Shown piece by piece: positions 1-10,087 of a stretch of 18,988 bases of DNA (position 1 is the first letter of the stretch; each line of letters starts with the position of its first letter). The notes beneath the pieces are model-generated. The model searched no databases. It saw nothing but the letters and a program-made list of their open reading frames with translations, and was not told the origin of the DNA. This stretch comes from Pseudomonadota bacterium (lineage in GTDB: Bacteria > Pseudomonadota > Gammaproteobacteria > Burkholderiales > Burkholderiaceae_D): NCBI GenBank assembly GCA_023392035.1, contig JAEVZY010000308.1, forward strand, positions 1-18,988, read 5' to 3'. Both the position numbers and the translations under genes were made by a program.

Positions 1-1260
1 ATTGCGGAGTCGATGCCAGCGCTTGCGCATAGCGGGTCGTGGCCAGCACGCGGCCCAGCGCGTCCACCTGATTGCGGGTGACATAACCCAGCGCGTCCAC
101 GCTTGCCAGCAGATGGCCGGCGGCGTCGTAGTAGCTTTGTGTAGCACGGTCTTGCCGGGTATCGGTGCTCAGGTGAGCGGCGATCCAGGTCATGCGGCCA
201 CTGGCCAGGCCATCCAGCGCCTGCAGGCTGTTGTCCGACAGCGGGGTGGCATAGCGCACGCTGGCCAGCGCATGGCCCAGCGCGTCATGGCGCCAGGAAG
301 TCACGGCGCCTTCGGCATCGACCTGATACGTCAACCGGTTGGCCGCATCCCAGGCCTGGCGCTGCACGCGGTCCTGGGCCGCATCGAGCGTGAGCGCCGC
401 CTGCAGCACCGAGGCGGAAAGTCGCGGCGCCTGGCGCACGGAGGCATCAAGCGCATGGGCATAGCCCGTCGTGCTCAGCACATTGCCATTGGCATCGCGC
501 ACCCAGCAGGTGACGGCGCCTTCGGCATCGACTTGCCATCCCAGGCGATTGGCGCTGTCGTAGCAGTAGTCGGTGAAGCGGTCGGCTGCGCTGTTTGCCG
601 CCTGTTGCCAGTCGTCGCCGGCAACGAAATTGGCAGAGGCGCGGCTGCGCACCAGGTTGCCATTGGCATCGTAGTCGTAGCGGATGACGGCTTGCATGCC
701 ATCGCGGCTGGCAATGCGGCGGTTGGCGGCGTCGTAGACGTATTCCAGCTTGCGGTCCACAGCCGGACGCGCCAGGCTTGCGCTCAGCAAGGCCAGATTG
801 ACGCTCGTCAGCGGCGTATTGGATGCAATGGCGGTGGCATAGTCGGTGCGCGAGAGCAGATTGCCGTTGCCATCCCAGCTTTGCAGGCTGAGCGCGCCCG
901 CGCCATCCAGGGTGGCAATCACGCGATTGGCGGCGTCGTAGGCGATGCGCTGGCGCAAATCGTGCGCATCGTCGATCAGCACCGCGGGCGGCGTGCCGGT
1001 GTTCCAGGCGGCACGATCAATCGCCGCGGCATAGGCCCGGCGTTCGATCAGATTGCCGTTGCCGTCATAGTGCAGCGCCACCACTTGCCCGCTGCCGCTG
1101 ACGGTGTAGACCAGGCGGCCGTCGTGGTCATAGACATTATTGGTTTCGCTGTCGCTGGCGTCGGCTTGCAGCAGGCTTTGCAGGGCGTCCAGGGTGGGCG
1201 CGCTGGCCAGTTGCGCCGTCAGGACGATGGCTCTTGCGTAAGCCACTTGCCGGGCGATGC
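1..1260 (-). repeat. Compound YD repeat array 2 (R-Y-A units) within the RHS gene
   Basis: Seven units begin with an R-Y-A-like motif near positions 1240, 1035, 840, 640, 465, 252 and 27 (residues about 1482, 1551, 1616, 1682, 1741, 1812 and 1886). Spacing is roughly 175-225 nt, about 60-75 residues. Each unit has an Ala/Leu-rich segment of 20-30 residues, then two YD motifs joined by a VDAEGAVT-type linker. The array continues past the left edge. Boundaries were set by eye. Confidence 0.75.
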
Positions 1261-4200
1261 GGCCAGCGGCATCCCAGATGGTGAAGATGACGCCGCCGGC
1301 GCCATCGATGCTCGCCACCTGCTGGTTTTGCGCGTCGTACACATAGCGGCTGCTGGCGCCATTGGCATCGATCTTTTGCAGCAGATTGCCGTTGGCATCC
1401 CAGCGATAGCGGGTGGTCAGTGCCAGGCCGCTCGGATCGACAACATCTTCCACCCGCCGCCCGAGGCTGTCCCAGCGGGTGAGGGTTTGCACGCCATTGG
1501 CATCGGTCACCATCAAGCGCCGGCCGCGTTCATCCCAGCCATAGCGGGTGGTGAGCGCCAGGCCCTGGGGATCGATCACCTGCGACAGCAATTGGCCCTT
1601 GCGGTCGTATTCGAAGACGGTGACGGTGCCGCCCGGCGATTCCAGCCGCAATTGGCGCCCGAGCGCATCCCAGCTGCTGCGGGTTTGCAGTGCCAGGCCA
1701 TCCGGGTCCACGGTGCGGGTCAGGACGCGGCTGGCGGCGTCATAGCTCAGGACCGTGCGTACGCCATTGGCATCGATGCTTTCAACGAGGCGATTGGCCT
1801 GATCGTAATTGCGGCGCAGCGATTGCAGCGGGCCATCGATCTGCACCAGATTGCCATTGCGGTCATAGCGGTATTGCGTGCTGTTGCCATTGCCATCGAC
1901 GACTTGCTGCACTTCGCCGTGGCGGTTGCGCACGGTGAGCACGCTGATTCCCTCGGGCGTGGTCACGCGCAGGCTGCGCGCCTGATCGTCGTAGACATAG
2001 CGGGTGGTATTGCCAAGCGCATCGCTGCGGCTCAGTTCGCGCGAGAAGGCGTCCCAGGTGCTGCTTTGGGTGCCGCCCAGCGCATCCACACTCTGCACTT
2101 GGCGGCCCAGGCGGTCCCAGCTTTGCCGGCGCGTATTTCCGTTGGCGTCGGTGCTGCTGAGGACGCGGCCAAATGCGTCGTATTGCCAGCGGGTGGTGGC
2201 GGCCAAGCCCAGCGCATCGGCGATGTCGGCGCTTTGCAGTCCGCGCCGGTCCCATTGCAGGCGCTCGACGATGTTCTGGCCTTGCACCCACTGCGAGACT
2301 TCGGTCAGTTGGCCGAAGTTGTCGCGGCGATAGCTGGTGCGCGAGCCCAGGGCGTCGATGCTGGCGATGAGGCGGCCGTTGCGATCATAGAGTTGCCTGG
2401 TGCCGGCATCGTGCGCGCTGTCACTCAATTGCGCCAGCGTTGCGGCGGCGACGTCATCCAGCAGTCCGCCTTGCAGCGTGGCCAGCGTGGCGGCATCGAG
2501 CCGGGTCGCATAGCGCGTGATGGCGGTCTCATTGCGCAGGAGATCGAGCTCATGGCCTTCCACCTCGCCCATGGCATTGATGGCGTAGCGCAGTTGGCCA
2601 TTGGCGTCGTAGTAATACAGCGTGCGCAGGCCATTGGCATCCGTTTGGCTCTGCAGGCGGCCGGCCGCATCGTACTGATAACGCGTGGCATAGCGATTCC
2701 AGACGGCTTCGATTTGGCTGGCGCTGGGCGCGGTGAGCGCAGCCAATGCCGCGCTGCCTTCGCCGCTCAATTCAGCCAGCACATGCCCTTGCAGGTCGTA
2801 GCGGCGCATGGTGCCGCGCGCTTCATCCGTGCCGGCGGCGCGCGTGCTGGCGATCAGCCGCCCCATGTTGTCGTAGTCGTTGCGGGTGACCGTGCCGGCG
2901 GCATCGATTTGCCAGCTCAGGTGGCCGAGCAAGTCGTACCCAAACTGCTGGGTCTGGTCGGCTGCCGTGGCGGCCGGGCGCAGGCTGCCGGCAATGCCGG
3001 CCGCCGCCAGGGCGGTGCGTTGGCTGGCGCTCAGCGCCTGCGCAAAGCGGGTCTGTTGCAGCAGATGGCCGCTGCCGTCGTAGTCATAGCGGGTCAAATA
3101 AGATTCGGCATCCACCTGCGCCATCAGCAGGCCGCGTGCGTCGTACACCAGGTTGTCGATGGCATCGCCGGGGTCCGCGGCGGGTCGCAACTGCGCCAGC
3201 GTGCCGCCTGCGCGCAAAGCGGGATCGGTGACGCGGGCATAGCGAATGCGCATCACCATCTGGCCGGCGGCGTCAAAGCGCTGTTCACTCAGATAGCCTT
3301 CCGCATCCAGCGTGGCACGCAACAGGCCGTCGCTGTCGAAGAAATTGCGCGTGACGCGATCTTCGCTTGATGCCGGCGGCAAGACCTGGGCCAGGGTCGG
3401 CGCGGGGCGCAGGTTATCGATATTCACGGCGCCGGCAAAGCGCGTGGTCTTCAGCAGACGGCCGGCGCCATCGTATTCATAACGGGTGAGTGCACCCTCG
3501 CCATCGATTTCCGCCACCAGGCGATTGCCGCCGTCGTAGATTCGCCAGTGCTTGCTGTCCTGCACGCTGGGCGGCGGCCGCAGGCGCGCCAGGGCATAGA
3601 CGCTGCTCCAGATGGCATCGCCGTCCGCCGGCAACTGCACCGGATTGGCATAGCGGATGGTCTGCAACACCTGGTTGTCGGCGTCATACACCGTTTCAGT
3701 CAAGGCGCCGCGGCCGTCGATCTCGCCCACCTGCCGTCCGGCGGCGTCATACAACAGATGGCGCAGCACGCCAGTGGGGTCTTGCACGCTGATCAGCCGG
3801 CCATCGGCGTCGTAGCGATAAGTGGTGGCGGCAAGCAGCTGTCCCTGCGGATTGCTGTCGCTCTGCGCCAGCAGGCGGCCGGCGCGGTCGTAGACGCTCG
3901 TGCTCAGCAAGCCATTGGCCGCCTGCACGCTGACGCGATTGCCGCGGTCATCCCAGCGTGTGAGCGTGGTATTGCCCAGGGCGTCGGTGCTGGACAGCAG
4001 GCGGCCCAGGCCATCCCAGGCATTGGCCTGCACGCCGCCCTCGGGGGAAATGGTTTGCAGCAGCAGTCCGAAGCGGTCATAGACGAAAAAGGTGACGGCG
4101 CTGACGCTGCCGGCTGCCGGCGCGCCGGAGGCATCCAAGGCGCTTGCCGTGCGTTGCTGCTGCAATTGCCCGCGGAAGTCCCAGACCCAATCGGTGCGCA

Positions 4201-5683
4201 GCATTTGCCGCGGGTCCTGGGTCGCGGCCCAGGCCGCCATCTGGATTTCGGTCCGGGCGCCGCTGCCATTGAATTGCACGGCAGCATAGGCGAACTGGCT
4301 GATGCGCTGCCCCGTGGCGTTGTAGCGGTACTCGGTGACGCGCCCTTCGGCGCTGATGACAAAGCGCAGATGGCGGCGGCTGTCATACACGTATTGCGTA
4401 GTGCGCGCTTCGCCGGGCTGCGCGCTGCCGGCGCCATCGGGGTCTGGAACCAGATAAACGGTTTCGGACAGCAGCAGGTTTTGCGCGCTGTACTGGCGCG
4501 CCAGCACATTGCCGGCGCCGTCGCGCACATAGACCTGGTTGCCGTTGGCGTCGTACTGCATCGTGGTCACCAGGCCGCGGGCGTCGGTCATCTGCGCCAG
4601 GTCGCCGCGGCCGTTCCAGGCGAATTGCGTGACTTGCGACTGGCCGTTCACGGCCGGCGCGGTAATGCGCAGCAACTGGCCGGCATCGTCATGGTCGTAA
4701 CGCGTCACCAAGCCCAGCGGGTCGGTCACCCAGGTGCTGTTGCCCTGGTAGTCGATGCGCGTGGTCTGGCCCAGGGCGTTGCTGAAACTGGCGATGCGCC
4801 AGTCCGAACCCAGCTTGATGTAGCCGAATCGTGTGACGCTGCCATCATCCTGATAAACCGCGCTGATGCGATTGCTGCTGCCTTCGTATTCATAGCGGGT
4901 GACGTAGCTGCGGCCGTCGGCGACGCTGGCGTCGTCCGGCGACAGATCGACGGTGATGGAGGTGATGCGTTCCAGGCTGTCATAGCCGTAGCGCACGCGC
5001 ACGCTGGTGAATTGCCCGGCGCCGTTGCGGGTGAGGGTGCGCACCTGGGTCAGGATGCTGTTGCCGGGCGTGCCGCTGTAGTCGTACCAGCTGCCTTCGC
5101 CATTGCGATTGATGACCGAGATCAGCCGGCCATATTTGTCGTAGCTGAAATCGAGCCGGTTGCCGTCCGCATCCGCGCGCGACATCAGCATCCAGTCATC
5201 CCCGACGCGCTGATGAATTTCGCGCACGCCGCTGCTGCCGTCAGTCCAGGTGAGTGTGCCGCTGGATTTGTCGTAACTGATGCTGTCATAGGCGCCATCG
5301 CCATCGGTATTGAGCCAGGCATTGCGACTGCCGTCCCACACATACAGGCTGGAATGGCCCTGGTCATCGATGCGGGTGATGCGCGAATTGGCAGAATTCA
5401 GTCCGCCTTGCACCTCCAGCCGCGTCGGCTGCAAGGGCGAATCGAGATATTCGCCGTTGAGCTGGCCCTGGCTGTTGTAGGTGCGCAGGCTGTCGATGGC
5501 AAGACCGGGTCCGGCCAGGTGTTCGTCCAGGCTCTGGATGACCAGGTTGCCGTTGGCGATGTTGAGATAGATGCGGTCATTGCCGCGGCCCTGTTGCGCA
5601 TCTCCGATGCGGCCTTGGGCCTTGAGGGTGGATAGGGAAGACGTGGACAAGCCAAGGCCTTCGCCGCTGACGATAGCAACCAT
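1..5683 (-). CDS. Giant RHS/YD-repeat protein, N-terminal 1,894 codons (C-terminus outside window)
   Basis: I translated this minus-strand frame from the ATG at 5683 to the left edge and found no stop, so the gene is partial. Residues about 35-70 (RIYLNIANGNLVIQS, then RTYNSQG) match the entry motif of RHS proteins. From about residue 150 onward, YD repeats of the form YDxxGRLxxxxDxxGxxTxYxYD recur to the end. In this family the repeats fold into a hollow beta-barrel shell that encloses a C-terminal toxin, usually followed by an immunity gene; both would lie left of the window. I see no signal peptide or membrane segment, so the export route is unknown. The start is supported by GGAG at 5695-5698, 11 nt upstream of the ATG. 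No VgrG, PAAR or secretion gene is nearby. Family assignment is firm; toxin activity is inference. Confidence 0.93.
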   Translation of the reverse strand, partial: MVAIVSGEGLGLSTSSLSTLKAQGRIGDAQQGRGNDRIYLNIANGNLVIQSLDEHLAGPGLAIDSLRTYNSQGQLNGEYLDSPLQPTRLEVQGGLNSANSRITRIDDQGHSSLYVWDGSRNAWLNTDGDGAYDSISYDKSSGTLTWTDGSSGVREIHQRVGDDWMLMSRADADGNRLDFSYDKYGRLISVINRNGEGSWYDYSGTPGNSILTQVRTLTRNGAGQFTSVRVRYGYDSLERITSITVDLSPDDASVADGRSYVTRYEYEGSSNRISAVYQDDGSVTRFGYIKLGSDWRIASFSNALGQTTRIDYQGNSTWVTDPLGLVTRYDHDDAGQLLRITAPAVNGQSQVTQFAWNGRGDLAQMTDARGLVTTMQYDANGNQVYVRDGAGNVLARQYSAQNLLLSETVYLVPDPDGAGSAQPGEARTTQYVYDSRRHLRFVISAEGRVTEYRYNATGQRISQFAYAAVQFNGSGARTEIQMAAWAATQDPRQMLRTDWVWDFRGQLQQQRTASALDASGAPAAGSVSAVTFFVYDRFGLLLQTISPEGGVQANAWDGLGRLLSSTDALGNTTLTRWDDRGNRVSVQAANGLLSTSVYDRAGRLLAQSDSNPQGQLLAATTYRYDADGRLISVQDPTGVLRHLLYDAAGRQVGEIDGRGALTETVYDADNQVLQTIRYANPVQLPADGDAIWSSVYALARLRPPPSVQDSKHWRIYDGGNRLVAEIDGEGALTRYEYDGAGRLLKTTRFAGAVNIDNLRPAPTLAQVLPPASSEDRVTRNFFDSDGLLRATLDAEGYLSEQRFDAAGQMVMRIRYARVTDPALRAGGTLAQLRPAADPGDAIDNLVYDARGLLMAQVDAESYLTRYDYDGSGHLLQQTRFAQALSASQRTALAAAGIAGSLRPAATAADQTQQFGYDLLGHLSWQIDAAGTVTRNDYDNMGRLIASTRAAGTDEARGTMRRYDLQGHVLAELSGEGSAALAALTAPSASQIEAVWNRYATRYQYDAAGRLQSQTDANGLRTLYYYDANGQLRYAINAMGEVEGHELDLLRNETAITRYATRLDAATLATLQGGLLDDVAAATLAQLSDSAHDAGTRQLYDRNGRLIASIDALGSRTSYRRDNFGQLTEVSQWVQGQNIVERLQWDRRGLQSADIADALGLAATTRWQYDAFGRVLSSTDANGNTRRQSWDRLGRQVQSVDALGGTQSSTWDAFSRELSRSDALGNTTRYVYDDQARSLRVTTPEGISVLTVRNRHGEVQQVVDGNGNSTQYRYDRNGNLVQIDGPLQSLRRNYDQANRLVESIDANGVRTVLSYDAASRVLTRTVDPDGLALQTRSSWDALGRQLRLESPGGTVTVFEYDRKGQLLSQVIDPQGLALTTRYGWDERGRRLMVTDANGVQTLTRWDSLGRRVEDVVDPSGLALTTRYRWDANGNLLQKIDANGASSRYVYDAQNQQVASIDGAGGVIFTIWDAAGRIARQVAYARAIVLTAQLASAPTLDALQSLLQADASDSETNNVYDHDGRLVYTVSGSGQVVALHYDGNGNLIERRAYAAAIDRAAWNTGTPPAVLIDDAHDLRQRIAYDAANRVIATLDGAGALSLQSWDGNGNLLSRTDYATAIASNTPLTSVNLALLSASLARPAVDRKLEYVYDAANRRIASRDGMQAVIRYDYDANGNLVRSRASANFVAGDDWQQAANSAADRFTDYCYDSANRLGWQVDAEGAVTCWVRDANGNVLSTTGYAHALDASVRQAPRLSASVLQAALTLDAAQDRVQRQAWDAANRLTYQVDAEGAVTSWRHDALGHALASVRYATPLSDNSLQALDGLASGRMTWIAAHLSTDTRQDRATQSYYDAAGHLLASVDALGYVTRNQVDALGRVLATTRYAQALASTPQ
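1260..2400 (-). repeat. Canonical YD-repeat block within the RHS gene
   Basis: Residues about 1095-1475 are uninterrupted short YD repeats of about 20-22 residues. Typical units are WDRLGRQVQSVDALGG and YDRNGNLVQIDG. They lack the Ala/Leu-rich segments found in the arrays on either side. Many units have W in place of the first Y (WDxxGR). Confidence 0.75.
2960..3670 (-). repeat. Compound YD repeat array 1 (R-Y/F-A units) within the RHS gene
   Basis: Four units begin with RYANPV, RFAGAV, RYARVT and RFAQAL near positions 3652, 3440, 3240 and 3045 (residues about 677, 748, 815 and 880), spaced about 195-212 nt apart. Each carries an insert often ending in LRP or LRPA, then two YD motifs joined by an IDGEGALT or VDAESYLT linker. 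Three more degenerate units (near 2825, 2690 and 2510) lead into the canonical block. Confidence 0.7.
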
Positions 5684-5810
5684 GTGGGGGCAAGCTCCAG
5701 GAAAGGGTTGAACTTCTGGCTCGCTTGGCCTTCCCTTGCCCCTACAAGCGTTGGGAGGATTTACTCAGTTTTGCGGGAAATTTGGAATGGGGTCATGGAA
5801 AAATAGTGGG

Positions 5811-5857
5811 CGAAAAATCGGGAACATGGTCGAAGAACGTGCATGCAGTTTCCGACC
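5811..5857 (-). terminator. Weak candidate terminator after ureG
   Basis: On the minus strand, 16 nt past the ureG stop, GGTCG (5853-5857) can pair with CGACC (5828-5832). The stem may extend by three pairs around a two-base bulge. A run of five T follows about 11 nt later (5813-5817) and another about 12 nt beyond that. The stem is short and the T run is not adjacent, so termination would be inefficient at best. Nothing better was found between ureG and the RHS gene. Confidence 0.25.
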
Positions 5858-5872
5858 TACGCAGCAAGGCCG

Positions 5873-6487
5873 CTAATCGTCCAGCAAGCCCTGCTTGCGA
5901 ATGAAGGCGACCACGTCTTCCACTCCTTCTCCGGTGCGCAGATTGGTGAAGACAAAGGGCCGTGCGCCGCGCTGCTTTTTGGCGTCGCTGGCCATGATGT
6001 CGAGGTTGGCGCCTACATGCGGCGCCAGATCGGTCTTGTTGATGATCAGCAGATCGGAACGGGTGATGCCGGGGCCGCCCTTGCGCGGAATTTTTTCGCC
6101 GCCGGCGACATCGATCACATACAGCGTCAGGTCGGACAGTTCCGGGCTGAAGGTGGCGGCCAGGTTGTCGCCGCCGGATTCCACCAGGATCAGGTCAAGG
6201 TCGGGGAAATCGGCGCTCATGCGGGCGATCGCTTCCAGGTTGATCGAGGCGTCTTCGCGGATCGCCGTGTGCGGGCAGCCACCGGTTTCCACGCCCATCA
6301 GGCGCTCGGCCGGCAGGGCCTCGGCCCGCAGCAGGATTTCCATGTCTTCCTTGGTGTAGATGTCGTTGGTGATGACCGCCATGTCGTAGCGCTCGCGCAT
6401 GCGCTTGCACAGCATTTCGCACAGGGCGGTCTTGCCCGATCCCACCGGGCCGCCTATGCCCACGCGCAGGGGATTGTTCTGTTTCAT
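5873..6487 (-). CDS. ureG: Urease accessory GTPase UreG
   Basis: This is a 204-residue SIMIBI-class GTPase that couples GTP hydrolysis to nickel insertion into apo-urease, acting in the cytoplasm with UreD, UreF and UreE. Visible motifs are the P-loop GPVGSGKT (13-20), the nickel-binding CPH motif (71-73, in GVETGGCPH), ESGGDN (103-108) and the guanine-specificity NKTD (150-153). Length is normal for the family. The start is fixed by GAGGA eight nt upstream. It is the last gene of the operon, 31 nt after ureF. The stop is TAG at 5873-5875. Confidence 0.98.
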   Translation of the reverse strand: MKQNNPLRVGIGGPVGSGKTALCEMLCKRMRERYDMAVITNDIYTKEDMEILLRAEALPAERLMGVETGGCPHTAIREDASINLEAIARMSADFPDLDLILVESGGDNLAATFSPELSDLTLYVIDVAGGEKIPRKGGPGITRSDLLIINKTDLAPHVGANLDIMASDAKKQRGARPFVFTNLRTGEGVEDVVAFIRKQGLLDD

Positions 6488-6518
6488 GATGAATGTCCTC
6501 AGTCGATCTCAGTGAATT

Positions 6519-7199
6519 TCAGGAGCGGTACAGGCGGCTGTATTGCACTTCATGGCGCATCGACAGCAGCGACAGGCCGGGGCTCCAGTTGGAAAGTTCT
6601 TCATCCTGCAGGCTCTTTGTGGTGAGCGCCGCCTGCTCCAGTTCCGGTCGCAGCGACAGCAGCAGGGTCTGGCCCGCCACCTGCCCCAGCGGCACCGATT
6701 TCACGCACACCAGCACCTGGTTTTCGGCCCAGGAAAACAGGAAGCCCAGCAGCGCCTCGTTCGGCGGCACGTCCAGCGCCACGGCGCTGGCGGCCAGGGC
6801 GGTGGGGAAGGGCACTTCGGCGAGTTCGGCCAGCATCTGCATTTCCCGCCCCGAGCCCAGTTGCATCGACTGCGCCAGCTTGGCCAGGGAATATCCCATC
6901 TGGATGGTTTCGGCGCGCAGTTCGGCCGTATCGCGGGCGGCGATGAAGCATTCGTTCCAGTGCTCCAGCGCCGCCTGATCGCCTTGCGCAAAGGCTTGCA
7001 TCAGGCGCCACAGCAGCGGCGCTTCGAAGCGCGCCACCACCTGCAGCAAGGCGTGCGAGATCCACAGCCGGGCGCTGGTTTGATCGTGCACCAGGCCGCT
7101 TTCCAGCGCCGCTTCCAGTCCTTGCGAATAGCTGTAGGCGCCCACCGGCAGCGATGGGCTGGACAGTTGCAGCAGATGGAGCAGGGCGGCCGCTTGCAT
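6519..7199 (-). CDS. ureF: Urease accessory protein UreF
   Basis: This 226-residue protein is the maturation factor that bridges UreD and UreG on apo-urease and gates UreG GTPase activity. The N-terminal motif PVGAYSYSQGLE (18-29) and the C-terminal MRHEVQYSRLYRS are family hallmarks. The frame stays open far upstream, into ureE and ureC. The ATG at 7199 was chosen because it lies 2 nt after the ureE stop (TGAGCATG) and gives the usual N-terminus MQAAALLHLLQL. No clear Shine-Dalgarno sequence is present, so translation is probably coupled to ureE. Confidence 0.96.
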   Translation of the reverse strand: MQAAALLHLLQLSSPSLPVGAYSYSQGLEAALESGLVHDQTSARLWISHALLQVVARFEAPLLWRLMQAFAQGDQAALEHWNECFIAARDTAELRAETIQMGYSLAKLAQSMQLGSGREMQMLAELAEVPFPTALAASAVALDVPPNEALLGFLFSWAENQVLVCVKSVPLGQVAGQTLLLSLRPELEQAALTTKSLQDEELSNWSPGLSLLSMRHEVQYSRLYRS

Positions 7200-7201
7200 G
7201 C

Positions 7202-7717
7202 TCAATCCGGATCGGAAGGACGGTGGATCTTTTGCCGCAGCGGAATCGGCGCCAGCGGATGATGTTCGCCATGATGATGATGGCCGCCGCCATAGGCGCC
7301 CGATTCCGGTTCGAAAGGCGCCTCTTCTTCCGCCACGGTAGCGCCCAGTCCCTGGAGCATGTCTTTCAACACCGGGTCCTGGCGGATGCGAAGGAATTGG
7401 CGGCCATCTTCTTCCACCACTTGCGCCTGGGTGTGGCGATTGCCAAGGTGGAAGGCGCAGCGCAACAGTGCCCGCGCAGAAGGCGCGGCCACGCGATACA
7501 CCGCTTCGGCGGCGGCGCGCACGCGCACCACGCGGCCATCGTCGCCGCGCAGCAGGTCGCCATCGCGCAGCACCGTGCCGCGTACGGTGAACAAGGCCAC
7601 TTCCTCGCCGCTGGCCAGGCTGGCGCGCAGGCGGCTTTTCTCGCGGGCGTCGTAGGGCAGGACCAGTTCGCCGGCAATCTGCTCGGCATGATCGACTTTG
7701 GTATGCAGGGTCAACAT
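7202..7717 (-). CDS. ureE: Urease nickel metallochaperone UreE
   Basis: UreE (171 residues) delivers nickel to the UreDFG-urease complex. Residues 1-75 form the peptide-binding-like N-terminal domain. The metal-binding domain follows, with HLGNRH at 90-95; its first His corresponds to the conserved interfacial nickel ligand. The tail is His-rich (GGGHHHHGEHH, about 143-153), a nickel-storage feature seen in some but not all UreE. The frame is open up to 7774 inside ureC, but the ATG at 7717, 5 nt after the ureC stop, gives the standard start MLTLHTKV. The Shine-Dalgarno sequence is weak, suggesting coupling to ureC. Confidence 0.96.
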   Translation of the reverse strand: MLTLHTKVDHAEQIAGELVLPYDAREKSRLRASLASGEEVALFTVRGTVLRDGDLLRGDDGRVVRVRAAAEAVYRVAAPSARALLRCAFHLGNRHTQAQVVEEDGRQFLRIRQDPVLKDMLQGLGATVAEEEAPFEPESGAYGGGHHHHGEHHPLAPIPLRQKIHRPSDPD

Positions 7718-7722
7718 GGTGT

Positions 7723-9446
<1,724 letters not shown>

Positions 9447-9450
<4 letters not shown>

Positions 9451-9755
9451 TTGAGTTTTCCCATCACGCGTGCATTGAAGCCGTAGACCTTGCGCGCACC
9501 GGCCAGGGCCACCAATTCGACCGTGCGGCTCTGGCCGGGCTCGAAACGCACGGCAGTGCCGGCGGCAATGTTCAGGCGCATGCCATAGGCTTGCTCGCGC
9601 TCGAACTGCAAGGCTGGATTCACTTCGTAGAAGTGGAAGTGCGAGCCGATCTGCACCGGGCGGTCGCCGCTGTTGGAGACGGCAAGCGTGACGGTAGCGC
9701 GGCCGGCATTGAGTTCGATCTCGCCTGCTTCGAGCAAATATTCACCGGGAATCAT
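9447..9755 (-). CDS. ureB: Urease subunit beta
   Basis: UreB (102 residues) is a structural beta-subunit of the (UreABC)3 enzyme and lies against UreC near the active-site flap. It begins MIPGEYLL and carries the hallmark IGSHFHFYEVN (about 36-46). Length is normal for bacteria with separate ureA and ureB; there is no fusion. The ATG at 9755 follows the ureA stop by 8 nt, with an AGGAG Shine-Dalgarno overlapping that stop codon. The last four bases overlap ureC as ATGA. Confidence 0.98.
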
Positions 9756-9763
9756 GAGGTCTC

Positions 9764-10066
9764 CTAGGGAATCGGATGATGAACGGTGACCAGCTTGGTG
9801 CCGTCCGGGAAGGTGGCTTCCACCTGGATTTCCGGAATCAGTTCCGGCACGCCTTCCATCACGTCCTGGCGCTCCAGCACTTGGGTGCCGTCGGCCATCA
9901 ATTGCGCCACGCTCTTGCCGTCGCGCGCGCCTTCCATGATGGCGGCGCTGATCAGGGCCACGGCTTCCGGATAGTTCAGCTTCAGGCCGCGCGCCTTGCG
10001 CCGTTCCGCCAGCAAGGCGGCGGTGAAGATCAGCAGCTTGTCTTTTTCACGCGGGGTGAGTTCCAT
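9764..10066 (-). CDS. ureA: Urease subunit gamma
   Basis: UreA (100 residues) is the smallest urease subunit and forms the trimer core of the enzyme. The opening MELTPREKDKLLIF, the LNYPEAVALISA segment (about 30-41), the acidic EGVPELIPEIQVEATFPDG stretch and the end VTVHHPIP are standard. The start at 10066 has AAGGAGA upstream, in the 21 nt that separate it from ureD. It is the first structural subunit in the usual ureABC order. Confidence 0.98.
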   Translation of the reverse strand: MELTPREKDKLLIFTAALLAERRKARGLKLNYPEAVALISAAIMEGARDGKSVAQLMADGTQVLERQDVMEGVPELIPEIQVEATFPDGTKLVTVHHPIP

Positions 10067-10087
10067 GCCTTGCTTCTCCTTTGGTTC

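Noticed and set aside
2..3370. Plus-strand open frame of 1,122 codons
   Set aside because: It lies antisense to the RHS gene. Its sequence is a low-complexity mirror of YD-repeat codons, rich in Ala, Gly, Ile and Val with no recognisable domain. The frame stays open because the sense codons rarely produce stops on the other strand.
3548..5635. Plus-strand open frame of 695 codons
   Set aside because: It is also antisense to the RHS gene and of the same character. The minus-strand translation gives clear YD repeats throughout.
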